NCBI RefSeq assembly: GCF_023159225.1
Contig: NC_063167.1
Coordinates: 70,495,798 to 70,559,797 of the forward strand
DNA length: 64,000 nt
Direction: 5' to 3'
Source of the DNA: Perognathus longimembris pacificus
Taxonomy: Eukaryota; Chordata; Mammalia; Rodentia; Heteromyidae
Positions 10,161 to 22,211 of this stretch are shown in pieces. Position numbers and translations under genes: made by a program. Each line of letters opens with the position of its first letter. Within the stretch, counting starts at the first letter, position 1. Under the pieces are notes generated by a model, which was not told the DNA's origin, made no database searches, and saw only the letters and a program-made list of their open reading frames with translations.

Positions 10161-11487
10161 TCAGGCCAAGCCTTTGCCCTGAATAACAAAGAGAGAGGCC
10201 AAGGAGAGCCAGCAGCAGGGAGCCCGGCAGGAGGTCGTGACAAGGGGCGGAGATGAAGAGGACAGAACCTGGGCCAGCAAGCTGTGGGAGGGAGGTGCAG
10301 GGGCCTCCAGGGGACAGGGTCCCCACCTGGTCTGGGGGCGGGCCTGCAGGCCTCCCCCTCCTCTTCCTAGTCCTCCTGGCTTTCCTCCTCAGTCTACAGT
10401 CACCATCAGCTGTTAGTGCTCGCCTGCTCACACCGCCACAGCTGTGCCCACACAGGGAGGCTCACGAGCCTCCACTGGGCAGCTGGGGCCGAGAATGGGG
10501 GCCTGGCACGGCCCACTGGGTCACCCGGTCAGCAGTCCCGCCCCTCCGCACCCCCACTACTGAGATGTGGACAGTCAGACAGTGATTCCCGATGTCCTCG
10601 TGGCACATTCTAGAATGTGGACGTTGATGGCCAGGCGTACTGTCAGCAGGCCAGGCTGTCACACCAGGGTTGCGGAGTCCGGAGGCGTCCGCGGCTCCTG
10701 CAGGGCCCTGATGAGGCTTTGGTGGGCAGACTGGACTAGCCTGGGCTTGCAGGTCTTGGCAAAGCCCAGGAGAGGCCTCCAGCCCTTCTCTGGCTAACGT
10801 GCTCCACCCAGTGGACAAAAGCGTTCATGGCAGCGTTCTTTGTCCATTCTGTTCCTCCCTTTCTGCGGGTCTTGCCAGGGGCAGCTGACCCAGGCTGGCC
10901 CTACTCTGGTGACTCTGCGCTGTGTGAAACATCTGTGTAAATATGACCACCCACTCCGTTCTGTCAAGCAATCGTTTTGACCCAAGCCATTGCACTTTGC
11001 AGACAGGAGCCCACACAGAACAGCACTCCGTCACGCTTACGGAAGTCAGCCACCACCACCTGGATACACTGATCAATAATTCAAAGACACACAGGCGCAG
11101 AGGGGTGTCAACACCATTGCAGAAAAACAAGGCCTGCAGACTTAGGAAATGCCACACCCACAGGAAGGGGCAGTTCCTAGGCGGGGCTGTGGCAAGGGGA
11201 GCCTTGCCCTCCACTCTGCCACGTGGGTCAGGAGGTGACCCACTTGAATCGCTGTCGGTCCCGACCCAGGAAACTCAAAAACCTCCTCAGTGCTTGCACT
11301 CAACGGCAAACCAGCCTGACCGAGCAGTCCCAGCTTGCCCCTTCTCACAGCCTGCCTGGGCCTGTCATGGTATTTGGTAAATATTTGTTAAATAAATATG
11401 CAGTGTGGCTTCGTGTAGGCCCTTGTGAAAGTTCTTACACATTTAAGCAATATGTGTCGCTTAGCAACACTGTGAAGTGGAAGACGT
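10161..11487. other. Intergenic, no recognised feature
   Basis: Moderately GC-rich single-copy sequence with several overlapping open frames in both directions. None has a recognisable domain, splice pattern or start context that would support a gene. Confidence 0.5.
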
Positions 11488-11690
11488 ATAATACCACCCA
11501 CTCGGCAGGCTGAGACGGCAAGATTCAAGTTTGAGGCATGCCCAGGCAGAAAAGGTATGTGAGAGTCCATGCCCAAAATAACCAGCAAAAGGCAGGACTG
11601 GGGGTGTAGCTCAACGGGTAGAGTGTTAGGCAAGCAAGACAGCTGAGCAAGTACAAGGAGTTCAAACCCTAGTACTGGAGAGGAAAAAAC
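11488..11690 (+). repeat. Diverged SINE with tRNA-like segment
   Basis: The 5' part 'ctcggcaggctgagacggca' is B1/Alu-like. The middle 'gggtgtagctcaacgggtag' is a tRNA-like A box, and 'gagttcaaaccctagtac' resembles a B box. It is more diverged than the other SINEs and probably an older dimeric element. Confidence 0.7.
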
Positions 11691-11718
11691 AAACAACACA
11701 AACAACTTTTTAAAAAAG

Positions 11719-11960
11719 AAGAAGAGGGAGGGAGGGAGGGAAGAAGGGAGGGAGGGAGGGAGGGAAGAAGGGAGGGAGGGAGGGAGGGAAGAAGAAGAAG
11801 GAAGGAAGGAAGGAAGGAAGGAAGGAAGGAAGGAAGGAAGGAAAGAAGGAAGGAAGGAAGGAAGGAAGGAAGGAAGGAAGGAAGGAAGGAAGGGGGAGGG
11901 AGGGAGGGAGAAGGGAAAGAAGGGAAGAGAGGAGAGGGGAAGAGGAGAAGAGGAGAGGTT
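11719..11960. repeat. (GGGA)n/(GGAA)n microsatellite
   Basis: About 240 bp of purine-only repeats, mixing GGGA blocks with a long uninterrupted GGAA run in the centre. It follows the A-rich end of the SINE at 11488-11690. Confidence 0.95.
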
Positions 11961-13680
11961 TCATACAGCTTATACTTTATAGAGGGCCTGTGCAGATTTC
12001 AGATGTGTCTCTGGGCAGCTGTCCTCCAGCCTGCGGCCTTCAGGCCCTGGTCTCTTGGATGGTCAGCCCCTGCTCACTGGGTCTCCCGGGGTCACCCTCG
12101 CACCCAGCATCTCTCTCCAGGGTGGCAGGGGCCTGAGGGGAGGAGATTGCCTGGTCCCAGGCCCTCGGGGCTGTGTTCTTCCGTTCTCCACTGTGCAGTC
12201 CTCCTAACGGTGGTCTGGTATTTGGGGGATTGTTTCCGTTACGAGGTAGATTTTGTCCTTGTTGCTCCATTTGGGCTAGAAATTGAAATTTAGTGTCTTG
12301 GTCCATTCTGTCCAACAGAATGTACACAATATGCTTAGGAAGTTTGTCTTCCAGCGTTGTGGAGGTCAGTACTTGGTGTCTCATGGAAACCTACTTCCTC
12401 TTCCTGCTGTCGCCTCACAGGACGGAGGATCTGGGGTCTCGTTGGGGTCCCTCTTGTAAGAGCACAGTTCTCATTCATCATGGCCACATTCTCATAACCC
12501 AGTGTCTCCCCCACACCCTGCCTACCACCCTGTACCACCACATGGGGGTTAGGGCTTCGGCGTGGGAATTTGGGGTGGGGGAGAGAGTGTATAAACACTC
12601 CATACTTTTTTTTACCTTTGTTAGCACACGGCTATGGGTTATAAACATACACATAGCATGAGCTGACACGCGTGGCTCCTGCAGGTCACACTTATGTCCA
12701 GTAGTTTATCGTTGTTGTCTATTTGTAAACAATGAGAGCAGCTAGAGGTACAGCAGGCTGAAGGAGGGAGGTCAGCGCGACCCAGGGCGGCCTCTCCGGC
12801 CCTTCACATGGCGATGGCGCTGCCTGGCTGGTCCAGTGCCAGTGCTGCCCCTGGCCTTGGGCACTCCCAGTCCCAGTCCCCACTGGACTAGCCCGCACTC
12901 GGTCTCTCTGACTAACACTCAGCTGTCCTCGTGGTCTGGACTCTTGTGGAGCGCGTGGAGACCCACGTGGAGACCTTCCCCCTCAGCAGACCAGCCCCGA
13001 CTCTCATCTTCAGTCTCACCAAATGAGATCGAGTCACGTACCCACTTCCAAAGAAGAAGAGTCTGGACAATGGATAGGAGTCACTCCTCCCCGGCGGGAC
13101 TCCATGGCCCCGAGGCCCTGGGGAGCCAGAAGGGTGGAATGCCCAAACCACACGCGGGTCACTGTCACAAAATTGGAAGAGTGTAGGGAACTAGCAAGTC
13201 CCATGTCCAGCCGGGCGAGTATTGAGGTGAGCATAGGCACGCAGGGGGCTAGCACTGCGCCCGCTGGTCCTGCGTGCTGGGAAAGGAACGACAAAAGGTC
13301 ATGGTTAACCGCCAGAGGGTTTGGGGCCCTGGTGGGATGTTTGAGACATCTGGAAGTGCAGGGTGCATTGGGGTCGGGTAAACCAGCAGGGCTACAGAGA
13401 CTGCCTTTCCGCATGTATTTCACGACCTTGTTTCTTGTCTTTGTGCACTAGTGGGGTGTAGGCACAATATGACAACGTGAGGGTGAAGAATGAAGATCAC
13501 TGAAGGCTCCACATGGTGGAGTAGGTGTTGTTTTTTCCTCCACACGATGGAGACAGCTCAGGGCCAAGCTCCTGAGTTCGGGGCGCCCAGCCCACACCCT
13601 GGAGCCATGCGGAGACCTGGAGCTGAAAGCTGTCAGCACATAGGCCAAGGGCTGAGACATCTAACCTATTATTTGAGGAA
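11961..13680. other. Intergenic, no recognised feature
   Basis: Single-copy sequence without SINEs. Open frames up to about 140 codons are present but show no family resemblance. I see no gene or conserved motif. Confidence 0.5.
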
Positions 13681-13872
13681 GAAGGAGGTGAAGGTGAAGG
13701 TGAAGGAATGGGAGGAGGAGGGGGAAGAGGAGGAGGAGAGGAGGAGGAGGAGGAGGAGGAGGAGGAGGAGAAGGAGGAGGAGGAGGAGGAGGAGGAGGAG
13801 GAGGAGGAGGAGGAGAAGGAGGAGGAGGAGGAGGAGGAGGAGAAAGAGGAGGAGGAGGAGGAAGAGGAGGAA
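13681..13872. repeat. (AGG)n trinucleotide repeat
   Basis: About 190 bp built from AGG units with AAG interruptions. It gives rise to spurious long open frames (poly-Arg, poly-Glu and, on the other strand, poly-Ser/Pro/Leu), which I do not call as genes. Confidence 0.95.
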
Positions 13873-15260
13873 GCCACTTCCTGAGTGGGAGCCCTGGCAG
13901 CACTCTCCCCATCTCCCCATGCTGAGGAAGTCCCTCATTCGCCACTCACCGCGGCCTGGGGCTGCGTGGCATTCTCCACACACTCCCACGTCTGCGTACC
14001 ACACGACACCTGATGAGAGTCACCGCCCCTACGCACACTTACAGAGCGGGTCATGGGATCTCTCATCTGACATATCAGCTATGTCCAGGGTCACGATGCT
14101 GGACTGAGTACCCCCCCAATGCCATAGTGCTGGACTGAGTACCCCCCCCCCCCCAGCATGCATGATTACCCACCACCCTGCACAACTGTCAACTGTTCTG
14201 GGGGGAATCCCTATCCACACCGTGGCTTGCGGTTTCACGGAATGGAAATGTTGGGGTACATTTCACATTTCTGTCACCTCTCAGGTGCTGGAGACCAGAG
14301 ACAGACCCATCCCTCTCCATCAGAGGTGCCATTGCTCCCAGGAGACATCCAGCAGTGTTGGGGAATGTTCTCCATGATGGTCACAGGTCAGAGGTTGAAG
14401 GCTCCTTCCTGGTCCCCGTAGTTAGAGGTCTCAAGGTCAGGGGTTGGGGGCTCCTGGTCCCTGTGGTTAGAGGCCAGTGCGTCATGGGTGTTCTGCGGTT
14501 GGCAAGACTGCCCCCTAGAGGACAGGGTGTCCCAGGGCCACGGTGGGGGAATGCTGGGCTGGGCCCAGCGTGGGGGGCTGGCTGGGAGCCTCCGTGGCCA
14601 TGGCCAGCGTCCTGGAGAACCCTTGAGCAGCAGCAGTGACCCCAACCACTCTCCTGCTTGCTCCTGGCTGCCGCCAGCACCTCCCATGCTGCCTCCTGTC
14701 TCCAGAGACCGATGTGTGCCTCTGATTGCTAGATTTGTAAGGGCAGCCTTCTGATCCCCTGACTCACCCCAGCCGATGAGCAGCGGGCCAGGGACTCAGC
14801 ACCCCTGGTTCTGTCCTGGGGACAGAGCTCCCCCGTATCAGGTGGCCAGGACAACGTGGGGTGTGGGCGGTCCCTCTGCCGTGTGGCCCGGGGCCCCTCA
14901 CACCTATGGGCTTTCGCCCCGCGTGCTTTCGCCCCAGCCACATGCCAGGAATAGCCTTTGTGGCTGGGCTTGACGTGTCCAGATTCATCTGCCCCTGCTA
15001 CAAGCCACCCCTGACTCTCAGCCAACTAGCTCAGCAGAAGGGCAGCTCGCAGGAGGGCAGCCGGGAGTCTCAGGCCCCAAATGCCTCCTCCACCTGCTTT
15101 CTGGCCCCACAAACCCCTGGCTATTCAGTTAATCTTCCCATCACACATTCCAGTTTCATAATGGAGGCTCCTTAAGGTCAAGCATTAGGTGACTTTCCTG
15201 CGCTGATGGATTGTGTGCATGCATTTCAATTCCTTTTGCTTCTGCTGGGCTATCGCTAAG
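13873..15260. other. Intergenic, with small C-run and tandem duplications
   Basis: This contains a two-copy duplication of 'tgctggactgagtacccccc' (14097-14156, second copy with a 14-C run) and a short duplication around 14390-14480 ('agaggtc'/'ctcctggtccc'). The rest is single-copy with no gene signal. Confidence 0.55.
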
Positions 15261-15468
15261 ATTTTTTTTGGCGGGGTTGGGGAAAGTTATGGGGATTGAA
15301 TACAGGGTCTCGTGTTCGCTAGCAAGTGCTCTTACTACCTGAGCCATGCCCCAGTCCTTTTTCTTTCTTTTTTTTTTCAGATAGGGTCTCACGCTTTGGC
15401 TGGGTCAGCCTCAGACGCTGATCCTCCTGCCTCTGCCTTCCAAGCAGCTGGGATTCAAAGTGTGTTTG
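15261..15468 (-). repeat. Diverged SINE, minus strand
   Basis: A T run is followed by 'attgaatacagggtctcg', 'ctgagccatgccccag', a second T run, and 'gatcctcctgcctctgcc' to 'cagctgggattcaaag'. This reads as a B1/Alu-like unit joined to an ID/tRNA-like unit, in reverse. Confidence 0.75.
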
Positions 15469-15686
15469 ACCCAACTCTGCCAGTTTCTCAGAAATCCCTG
15501 GGCCTCTTAAAGTGCAGGACTAGGTTCTCCCGTCGACGTCAATGTCAGAGTAACCAGGCCAGGTCTCCACTAACAAACCAAAAGGGACCTTCAAAGTATG
15601 AGAAACAGGAAATATAGAATCAAAAGGATATCAGACTGGGGAGAGAATAGACCTGTGAACCCTATAACAGCAATTAAAAATTATCT

Positions 15687-15888
15687 AAGCCAGGCTCACA
15701 CTTGTAATTGTAGTTACACAGGAGGCTGAGATCTGAGGATCGAAGTTTGAAGCCAGACCATGCAAGAAAGTCCATGATGCTCTTATCTCCAATTAACCAG
15801 CAAAAAGCCAGAAGTGGAGCTGAGGCTCATGTGTTAGGGCACTAGCCTCGAGCAATGAGGCTAAGCCACAAGTGGTTGGGGGGGGGAG
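15687..15888 (+). repeat. Type 1 SINE, plus strand
   Basis: 'gccaggctcacacttgtaat', 'gaggctgagatctgaggatc' and the tail 'gaagtggagctgaggctcat' mark a nearly full-length element with a G-rich end. Confidence 0.82.
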
Positions 15889-17005
15889 AGCACTTTATGA
15901 CTTATGAAACATAGCTAATATTAAAATTGAATTGCATATACTTATAACAAAATATATTATGTGAACGTAAACTCAATAAATGTTCAAGAAGGAACCCCCT
16001 AAGTGTCCTGGCTGCTTCCCGGCCCTGTGTTGCTGTGCGTGCTGGGGTTATGGGAGCCTGTTGTTTCTGTGTGGTGAAATCCTGTGCAGTCGCTGCTCTG
16101 TTACAGGGGCCACCAACGGCCCCGGTGACGTGACACCACTAACATGAGACTCACCCTGGAAGGAACATTCTAGAAATGAGAGGCATTGGTAGTTGGTGCT
16201 TTCCAAAGGAGCCCTTGCCAGAATTTGCCCACGGTCACTGCAAGCACATGGAAGGTTCTGTCTGAGTTAGGAGCAGAGAACGTACCTGATGGATGGAGAA
16301 AACTTCCTGGGGGAGGCTGGGCTTGAACTCACGTTGCAAGGAATGTAGCCTCATCTGGTGTAGGTGGGCCAGGACCAGGGTGAGCAGCAGCACTGTGAAT
16401 GCCATGGGGCCCCTCAGATGAAGCTCTGTGCTGAAGGATGGCCTCCTGCTGCTGCCTTCCCTTCTCTCCCTCCCCATCTTCTCCCAACAGCCTTCTGCCC
16501 TGGGCCTCCCGCCACACACGCCTAGGGGCCCAGGGCTGGGTCTACAGCAAGCCCAGGCCTTCCCTGGAGATTTTTAACTGGACATTGTGTGTCAGAGACC
16601 GTTTCCCCTTCTCCCATGACCAGACCTGGAGAACGCCAGCACCTGCATGGCCACTGCCCATCCTGGGGGCCTACGTGGCCACTGTCCTGCTGGCCGTTGA
16701 TGCACTCTGGCCCTGCCTCCCCACACATGCAGCAATACCTGACTTGGAAGGGAAGGTCCTCTGGGGTCATTTGGGTTGGCCGTGCCATTTGCAGATGGGG
16801 ACCCTGGAGCTATGGTCTCTGCAGAGACATCCCGGGGTAGAAAGAGGCCACAGGGACATTCCAGACCCCCACTCCTGTGGCAGCCTTCTGCCAGTGGCAG
16901 GGCACCCGTGACCTGGCAGCGCGCAGGTGGCGAGTCTTGTGTCTGTGCAATTTATCTGGCACCTCCCACGTGCAGCATGTTCTGCGAGGAAACTGGGTTT
17001 TATTT
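15889..17005. other. Intergenic, no recognised feature
   Basis: An AT-rich stretch (15900-15985) is followed by GC-rich single-copy DNA. Two overlapping minus-strand open frames at 16235-16519 have no recognisable domain. No gene is called. Confidence 0.5.
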
Positions 17006-17061
<56 letters not shown>

Positions 17062-17250
17062 CTGGTCCTGGGGCTGGTACTCAGGGCCTGAGCTCTGTCC
17101 CTAAGCTTTGATCAAGGATGATGCTCTATCACTTGGGCCACAACTCTACTCACTGCTGGCTTTGGGGTGGTTAATTGGAGATAAGTCTCATTTTGAACTG
17201 TGATCCTCAGAGCTCAGCCTCCTGAGTAGCTAGGATCACAGGCCCCCGGC
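17006..17250 (-). repeat. (GT)26 plus type 1 SINE, minus strand
   Basis: A pure GT run (17006-17058) sits on the 3' end of a minus-oriented type 1 SINE (17060-17250) marked by 'ggtggttaattggagataag' and 'ctgagtagctaggatcacag'. Confidence 0.88.
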
Positions 17251-18094
17251 TCCAGGAAATTGTTTTCTTATGAAATCAGGCTCCAGAAGCACCCACAGAG
17301 GTGCCAAGGAAGAGAGCTGGAGGATCAGGGCCCTAAGGCAGGCACTAAGCCAGACCGCTGAGATGGGGTCCCTTGAGCTCCATCTCCTCTGCAAGTCTCC
17401 CCTGGGGTTCACGGGCTTCTATCTAAAATCCTGGCTCAACAGTGGCCAAATTGTGTTCCCTGATTCCTCTAGGCACAGCTGGGGCAACATGACATTTCCA
17501 TAAAGAATTTGATTAAATGCTAAGGGAGAACAAGAAGAAGAAAAAGAAATAATAGCCAGTGATACAAACAGCAAGTTTCCATAGCTCTGGCTTCTGGTTC
17601 TAAGGTCAGTGCACGCAACTTCAGGATGGGGGGAACAGGAGCAGCCGCACCACCCTTCAGGCTGGGCCCCAGACCAACACACAGCACAGACCCAAGGCGG
17701 CGTGAAGCCAGGCTCACGGCTAGCTAGCCACAGGCTGAGGGGGAGTGCTGCCCTTCCGGGTCAGCAGGAAACGTGGAGGCAGTGTGGCAAGTTGGGGACT
17801 GATTCAATCCTCCAAGGCTTGAGATCCCTTTTGCCCCTATCCCAGAGCCAGTGGCCCGGGTGCTGCCTGGGGCCTCAGCCAGGGTTGTGTTGCCAGAGGC
17901 AGGGAACAAGGGGCATCTCAGCCTAAGAGAAGCTTGCTATCCAGCCCAGGAAAACAGCAAGAAAACCAAGCCCCTCCCATCCCCAGTGAACAGCGGCCCT
18001 CAGTGAGTGGGGTGGGGGGCTGTGATGTGCCCTGTGGGGAAAATGAGGCACAGCACAGTGTAAACGAGCTGATGGGCAGAGTGAGGGGCAAGCC
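17251..18094. other. Intergenic, no recognised feature
   Basis: Single-copy sequence lacking SINEs or tandem repeats. No coding or regulatory signal is recognised. Confidence 0.5.
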
Positions 18095-18540
18095 CACCTC
18101 CCACAGCTCTGTGTCCCGCCAGCTCTGAGTCCTCCTCCAGCTCCATGCCCTCCCCCAGCTCTGTGTCCTCCCCCAGCTCCCTGTCCTCCTCCAGCTCCGT
18201 GTCCTCCACCATCTGTGTCCTCCCCAGCTCCATGTCCTCCTCCAGCTCTGTGTCCTCCCCTGTTCCATGTCCTTCTCCAGCTCTCTGTCCTCCCGCAGCC
18301 CATGTCCCCCCAGCTCTAAGTCCTCCCCTATCTCTGTGTCCCCCTAGCTCCACGTCCCCCAACTCTATGTTCCTAAAGCTCCATGTCCTCCTCAGCTCTG
18401 TGCCCCCACTGCAGCTCTATGTTCCCCCCAGCTCCATTTCCCCCATGCAGCTCCATGTCCTCCTCCAGCTCCGTGTCCTCCCCCAGCTCTGTCTACCACA
18501 CAGCTCCGTGTCCCCCATAGCTTGGGACCCCAATGCTCCC
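18095..18540. repeat. Minisatellite, approximately 18-bp unit
   Basis: More than 20 degenerate units of the form 'cccagctctgtgtcctcc' (variants: ctccatgt, ctccgtgt, ctctatgt). The pyrimidine-rich strand is plus. The open frames through it (Ser/Pro-rich on plus, Gly/Glu-rich on minus) are by-products of the repeat. Confidence 0.9.
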
Positions 18541-19518
18541 TTTTAGATAGGCAGAGTTCCCAATGCCTACCCTCCGGCTCTCAACCCCATCACCTGTTTC
18601 TCGTGGCCTTCGTGACCCCCTGGGCCCCTGCCAGCCTCCCCCCCATAACCTCTCAGTGTTCACATGAGGTCCCTGTACCCACAGGGACAACCCCTTTTGC
18701 AGGAGACGCAAGGTTACAAATGTCAGACTAGAAATAGACCCTACTATCTGTATCTTGGACTAGGGGATGCATCTATTAAAAAAGGGGGAGACTGAGGCAC
18801 ATTGTGGCCAAGGTGACTCTGCTGCCCTGGGCACACACTGGGGCTGGGGCCAGGAAACAGGTGCCGCCCCTCTCCCTGTTGAATTCCTCATCTAATGAAG
18901 GCTGTGGCACCTGATGCAGTGGTTCTGATGCCTCTTCCTTGCTCCTCACTGGGCAGCACAGGGTCAGGGGCCCACACAAGGGCAGCTGGGGGTCCGTCCC
19001 CTGGCCAGGCTTTCCCAAGCAGCTGCCGCATCTGCCTTCATACTCCCTCCAACTCTGGCTTTAACCCTCATCTTGAAAGCCTCTTAGTGTGGGATGGGGA
19101 GATGATTTAGCCTCTCATCTGTGTGGCAGCTCCCTGGCTGCCAGCTGAGGCCAATTACAGTCTGCACCCGTTCCAGACGGCTGAGACCGAGGGGCCCACG
19201 CGTGAGCCTCCCCTCTAGTTCCTCTCCGTGGCTGCCTCCCTCATCCAACCTCACCACAGCCCAGCCACCAGCCTTGTATCCCCAGAGCTGGGATCTGCAC
19301 CCCTCTTGTAGAATCCTGGGGATCCCCTGGCATTTTCTCTCCTCGCATCTTTCTCTGGAAACAGCCGCTTCTACTCTTGAAATTCAACGATCTAATGAAA
19401 ACCCTTGGCAAGCCCTTCAGGAAGACTTCAGTGCCAAGAGCTTGAGACGGAGGGCGAAGAAGGCCACAGTGCCAACCCAGGATCTCCCAACAGGGACCCA
19501 GCCACACATGCAGGGTGT
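18541..19518. other. Intergenic; possible MIR remnant
   Basis: 'gggggagactgaggcacat' near 18783-18801 resembles the core of an ancient MIR SINE. Otherwise this is single-copy DNA with no gene signal. Confidence 0.4.
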
Positions 19519-19640
19519 GGACAGACAGCTTGAGTCTTGTAATAGACAGACAGGCAGCGTGCAGACAGACAGACGGCTTGAGTCCTGTAATAGATCTGCA
19601 GTGTGCAGAAAGACAGACAGCTCAAATCCTATAAGTGCCC
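19519..19640. repeat. Tandem repeat, 48-bp unit, about 2.5 copies
   Basis: 'cttgagtcttgtaatag' at 19529 recurs as 'cttgagtcctgtaatag' at 19577 and, degenerate, as 'ctcaaatcctataag' at 19621. GACA runs separate the units. Confidence 0.8.
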
Positions 19641-19689
19641 AGAGAGGACAGCTGTTTTATCAGACAACGCGGGAGTTGGTTGGGGTGGG

Positions 19690-19808
19690 AGAGCAGTGGT
19701 TCTGAGTACTGCTTGGGATGGGGCACAGTGCTGGGTACTGCTTGGGAGGGGCATGGTGCTGGGGTACTACTTGGAAGGGGGCATGGCTCTGGGTACTGCT
19801 TGGGAGAG
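19690..19808. repeat. Tandem repeat, 29-30-bp unit, four copies
   Basis: 'gtactgcttggga' appears at about 19706, 19735, 19764 (variant actacttggaa) and 19793, separated by 'ggggcatggtgctgg'-like sequence. Confidence 0.85.
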
Positions 19809-19904
19809 TTTCCCTCTAGAGGTCTTTGAGAGAATATCGAGGACTTGCCATTTGCCCAGTGCAGGGGAAGCATGGAGAGCAGTGTCTGCAGCTGGCCATG
19901 GAGG

Positions 19905-20655
19905 GTGTGCGTGGGGATGAAGGTGGAGGATGGGGGGTGGAGGGTGAGGGGTAGTAAGATGTGAGGTGGGGATGGGGGGTGAGGGGTGGGAGGGTGGGGG
20001 TGGGAATGGGGGTGGAGGTGGGAGGGGTGGGGGTGAGTTGTGGGAGGCTGGAGGGTAGGGGTGGAGGCTGAGGGGTATGGGGTTGGGGTTGGGAGGTGAA
20101 GGGATGGGAGGGTGGAGGGTGGAGGTGGGAAGTGAGGGTGTTGGAAGGTGGAGGGTGGGGTGGGGATGAGTGTGGGAGGGTGGGGGTAGAGGGTGAGGGG
20201 TAGGAGTGTGGATGGTTTGGTGGGGGGTAAGGGGTGAGAGGTGAGGGGGTGGGAGGGTGGAGGGTGGAGGTGGGGAGTGAGGATGTTGGAAGGTGGAGGG
20301 TGGTGGTGGGGATGAGTGTGGGAGGGTGGGGGTGGATGGCGAGGGCTGGGAGGGAGAGGGTGGGAGTGGGGGGTTATGGGGTGGGCTGGGGAGGGTGGGG
20401 GGAGGGTGAAGGGTGAGAGGGTGGGGTGGGGATGGGGTGGATGTGTGAGGGCTGGGAGGGTGGGGAGGTTGAAGGGTGGGGAGGTCAGGGTGGAGGTGGA
20501 GGTGGGAGGTGATAGATTGGATGGTGTGGGTGGTAGTGAGGAGGGTGTGGGTGGGGGGTGAGGGTGGGGGTAAGGGGTGGGAGGGTGGAGTGTGGGGGTG
20601 AGGGTGAGGGGTGAGTGGAGGGTGGGGTGGGAGGGTGGTGAGGGTGGAGACACGC
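19905..20655. repeat. 750-bp G-rich degenerate minisatellite
   Basis: This is an almost uninterrupted G/T/A tract on plus with very few C residues, built of short units such as 'gggtggagggtggggg' and 'gggtgaggggtggg'. Longer segments repeat as well: 'gatgttggaaggtggagggt' at about 20283 has a near copy at 20135-20155. The 343- and 300-codon open frames on minus are Pro/His/Ser/Thr readings of this repeat and not genes. Confidence 0.95.
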
Positions 20656-20883
20656 ATGACGATGCCCACAGAAGGTTCCGGGGAGGTGAGAGGACGTCGC
20701 AGCTGACAGGTTGGTTAAGGGCGTGGTGTAGGGGTGAGGCCCCTTGTCCTGCTGGGCTACACTAGGTTGGGCTCTCGAGCCTCTCCAGGAAAGTATCGCT
20801 TCGCCTGCGAGGTTGGCCCTTGCTCCTAGAAGGCAAAATGAACCACCAGTAGAGCCGAGGGAGGTTACATTTGAACTCCTTGT

Positions 20884-21152
20884 AAGCCAGACGCAGGTGG
20901 CTCAATCCGGTACTCCTCTCGACCCGAGAAGCTGAGCTCTGAGGATCCGGGCTCAGCCTAGGCAGAAGGGTCCAGAAGTCTCTCATCTCGAGCAAATCTC
21001 AACAGAGCCAGCCGTGGAGGTGTGGCTCAAGTGGTGGAGTACAAGCCTTAAGTGAAAAAGCCAAGTGAAAGCCGGAGGCTCTGAGTTCAAGCCCCTGCAC
21101 TGGCACTCCCTCTCTGTCTCTGTCTGTCTCTGTCTGTCTGTCTGACTGTCTC

Positions 21153-21195
<43 letters not shown>
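20884..21195 (+). repeat. Type 1 SINE followed by (CT)n
   Basis: A diverged type 1 element ('aagccagacgcaggtggctc' to 'gagttcaagcccctgcactg') ends at about 21104. It is followed by CTGT- and CT-repeats up to 21195. Confidence 0.8.
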
Positions 21196-21198
<3 letters not shown>

Positions 21199-21936
21199 GG
21201 TCTAAAGCTAGTCTAAGCGTTAGGTGGACGCTTTTCACACTGACAACTCACACACCTACAATGCTGCACACACAGAGGGTCGTGTGTGTGTCCATAGGCA
21301 GGGTCAGGATGCTGTCCGAGGCTGCGCCCCGCAGGGCCAGCCATGAGACTCACCACTCCAGAGCTTCGGGCATCCTTTGTTCCTCCCTGTCCACCTCTCC
21401 TGGCCCATCTTGGAATCCGGCTGCTCCTCCTGGGCTCTGCAAATCCTCTGTAATGAGCCACCATCTGCAGATTCATTTTTATGCGACCCCCCCCCCATCG
21501 GCTAGGCAATAAAAATATTAAACAGGACTAAACCCAGTCCTGACCCCACCGCCCCCTGCTAGACGTACCCCACCCCCCGGGACACACTGTCTTTTATCCT
21601 CGGTCTTTTGTTCTTCTAGTTGTTTGACCAATTTATAGTCATCTGTCTCTGTCTTGGCCAAGCACGATGAAGGGAGAGCAAGCGCAAATGGCCGGGGCGG
21701 TGGGGCTTCCTGGGGAAGTCCTCCAGAGCGCCTTTTCCTGGTGCCTGAGCAGGAAGCACCATGAGTGAATGTGGAAGGGCCCCGGTGGTGCTTCCGCACG
21801 GCCAGAGGAGCCCCAAAGGTTGAGATGCATTATTTTCAAAGGTTCTCTGAATTCTGAGGTCATGAGTTCACAATTACTCTCAAAGAGGAAGTTTACCATT
21901 TACCATTCTTCTGGATCATGCACTCTAATTTGGAGT

Positions 21937-21985
<49 letters not shown>

Positions 21986-22198
21986 GATTCCTTTCCAGGA
22001 AAATAGCAATCCATTTTTGTGTCTAACACCAAACTCTAAGCCCTGTCTGCTGGAATTGCAAAGCACTGTCAACTCCCAGGCCATCCTACTGTGGGGTGGG
22101 AGTGTATGCTGTCCTGAGGCCCAGGGAGGAGAGAGGCGCTTCAGTGCTGGTCCACACTGGGAATGAGTGCAGTGTACCAGGAAATAGCACTTCAGCTC
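21196..22198. other. Intergenic; GT microsatellite
   Basis: A pure GT run lies at 21938-21983 in otherwise single-copy sequence. No gene signal is seen. Confidence 0.6.
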
Positions 22199-22211
22199 CC
22201 CCACAGTCTTG

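Noticed and set aside
11560..11680. tRNA gene
   Set aside because: A- and B-box-like words are present, but the segment lies inside a dimeric SINE and does not fold into a credible cloverleaf by eye.
13490..14107. 205-codon frame with long Arg run
   Set aside because: The centre is an AGG microsatellite, and its flanks show no similarity to any protein I know.
19622..20669. Open frames of 343 and 300 codons on minus
   Set aside because: They are overlapping readings of a G-rich degenerate tandem repeat, with Pro/His/Ser/Thr bias and no domain.
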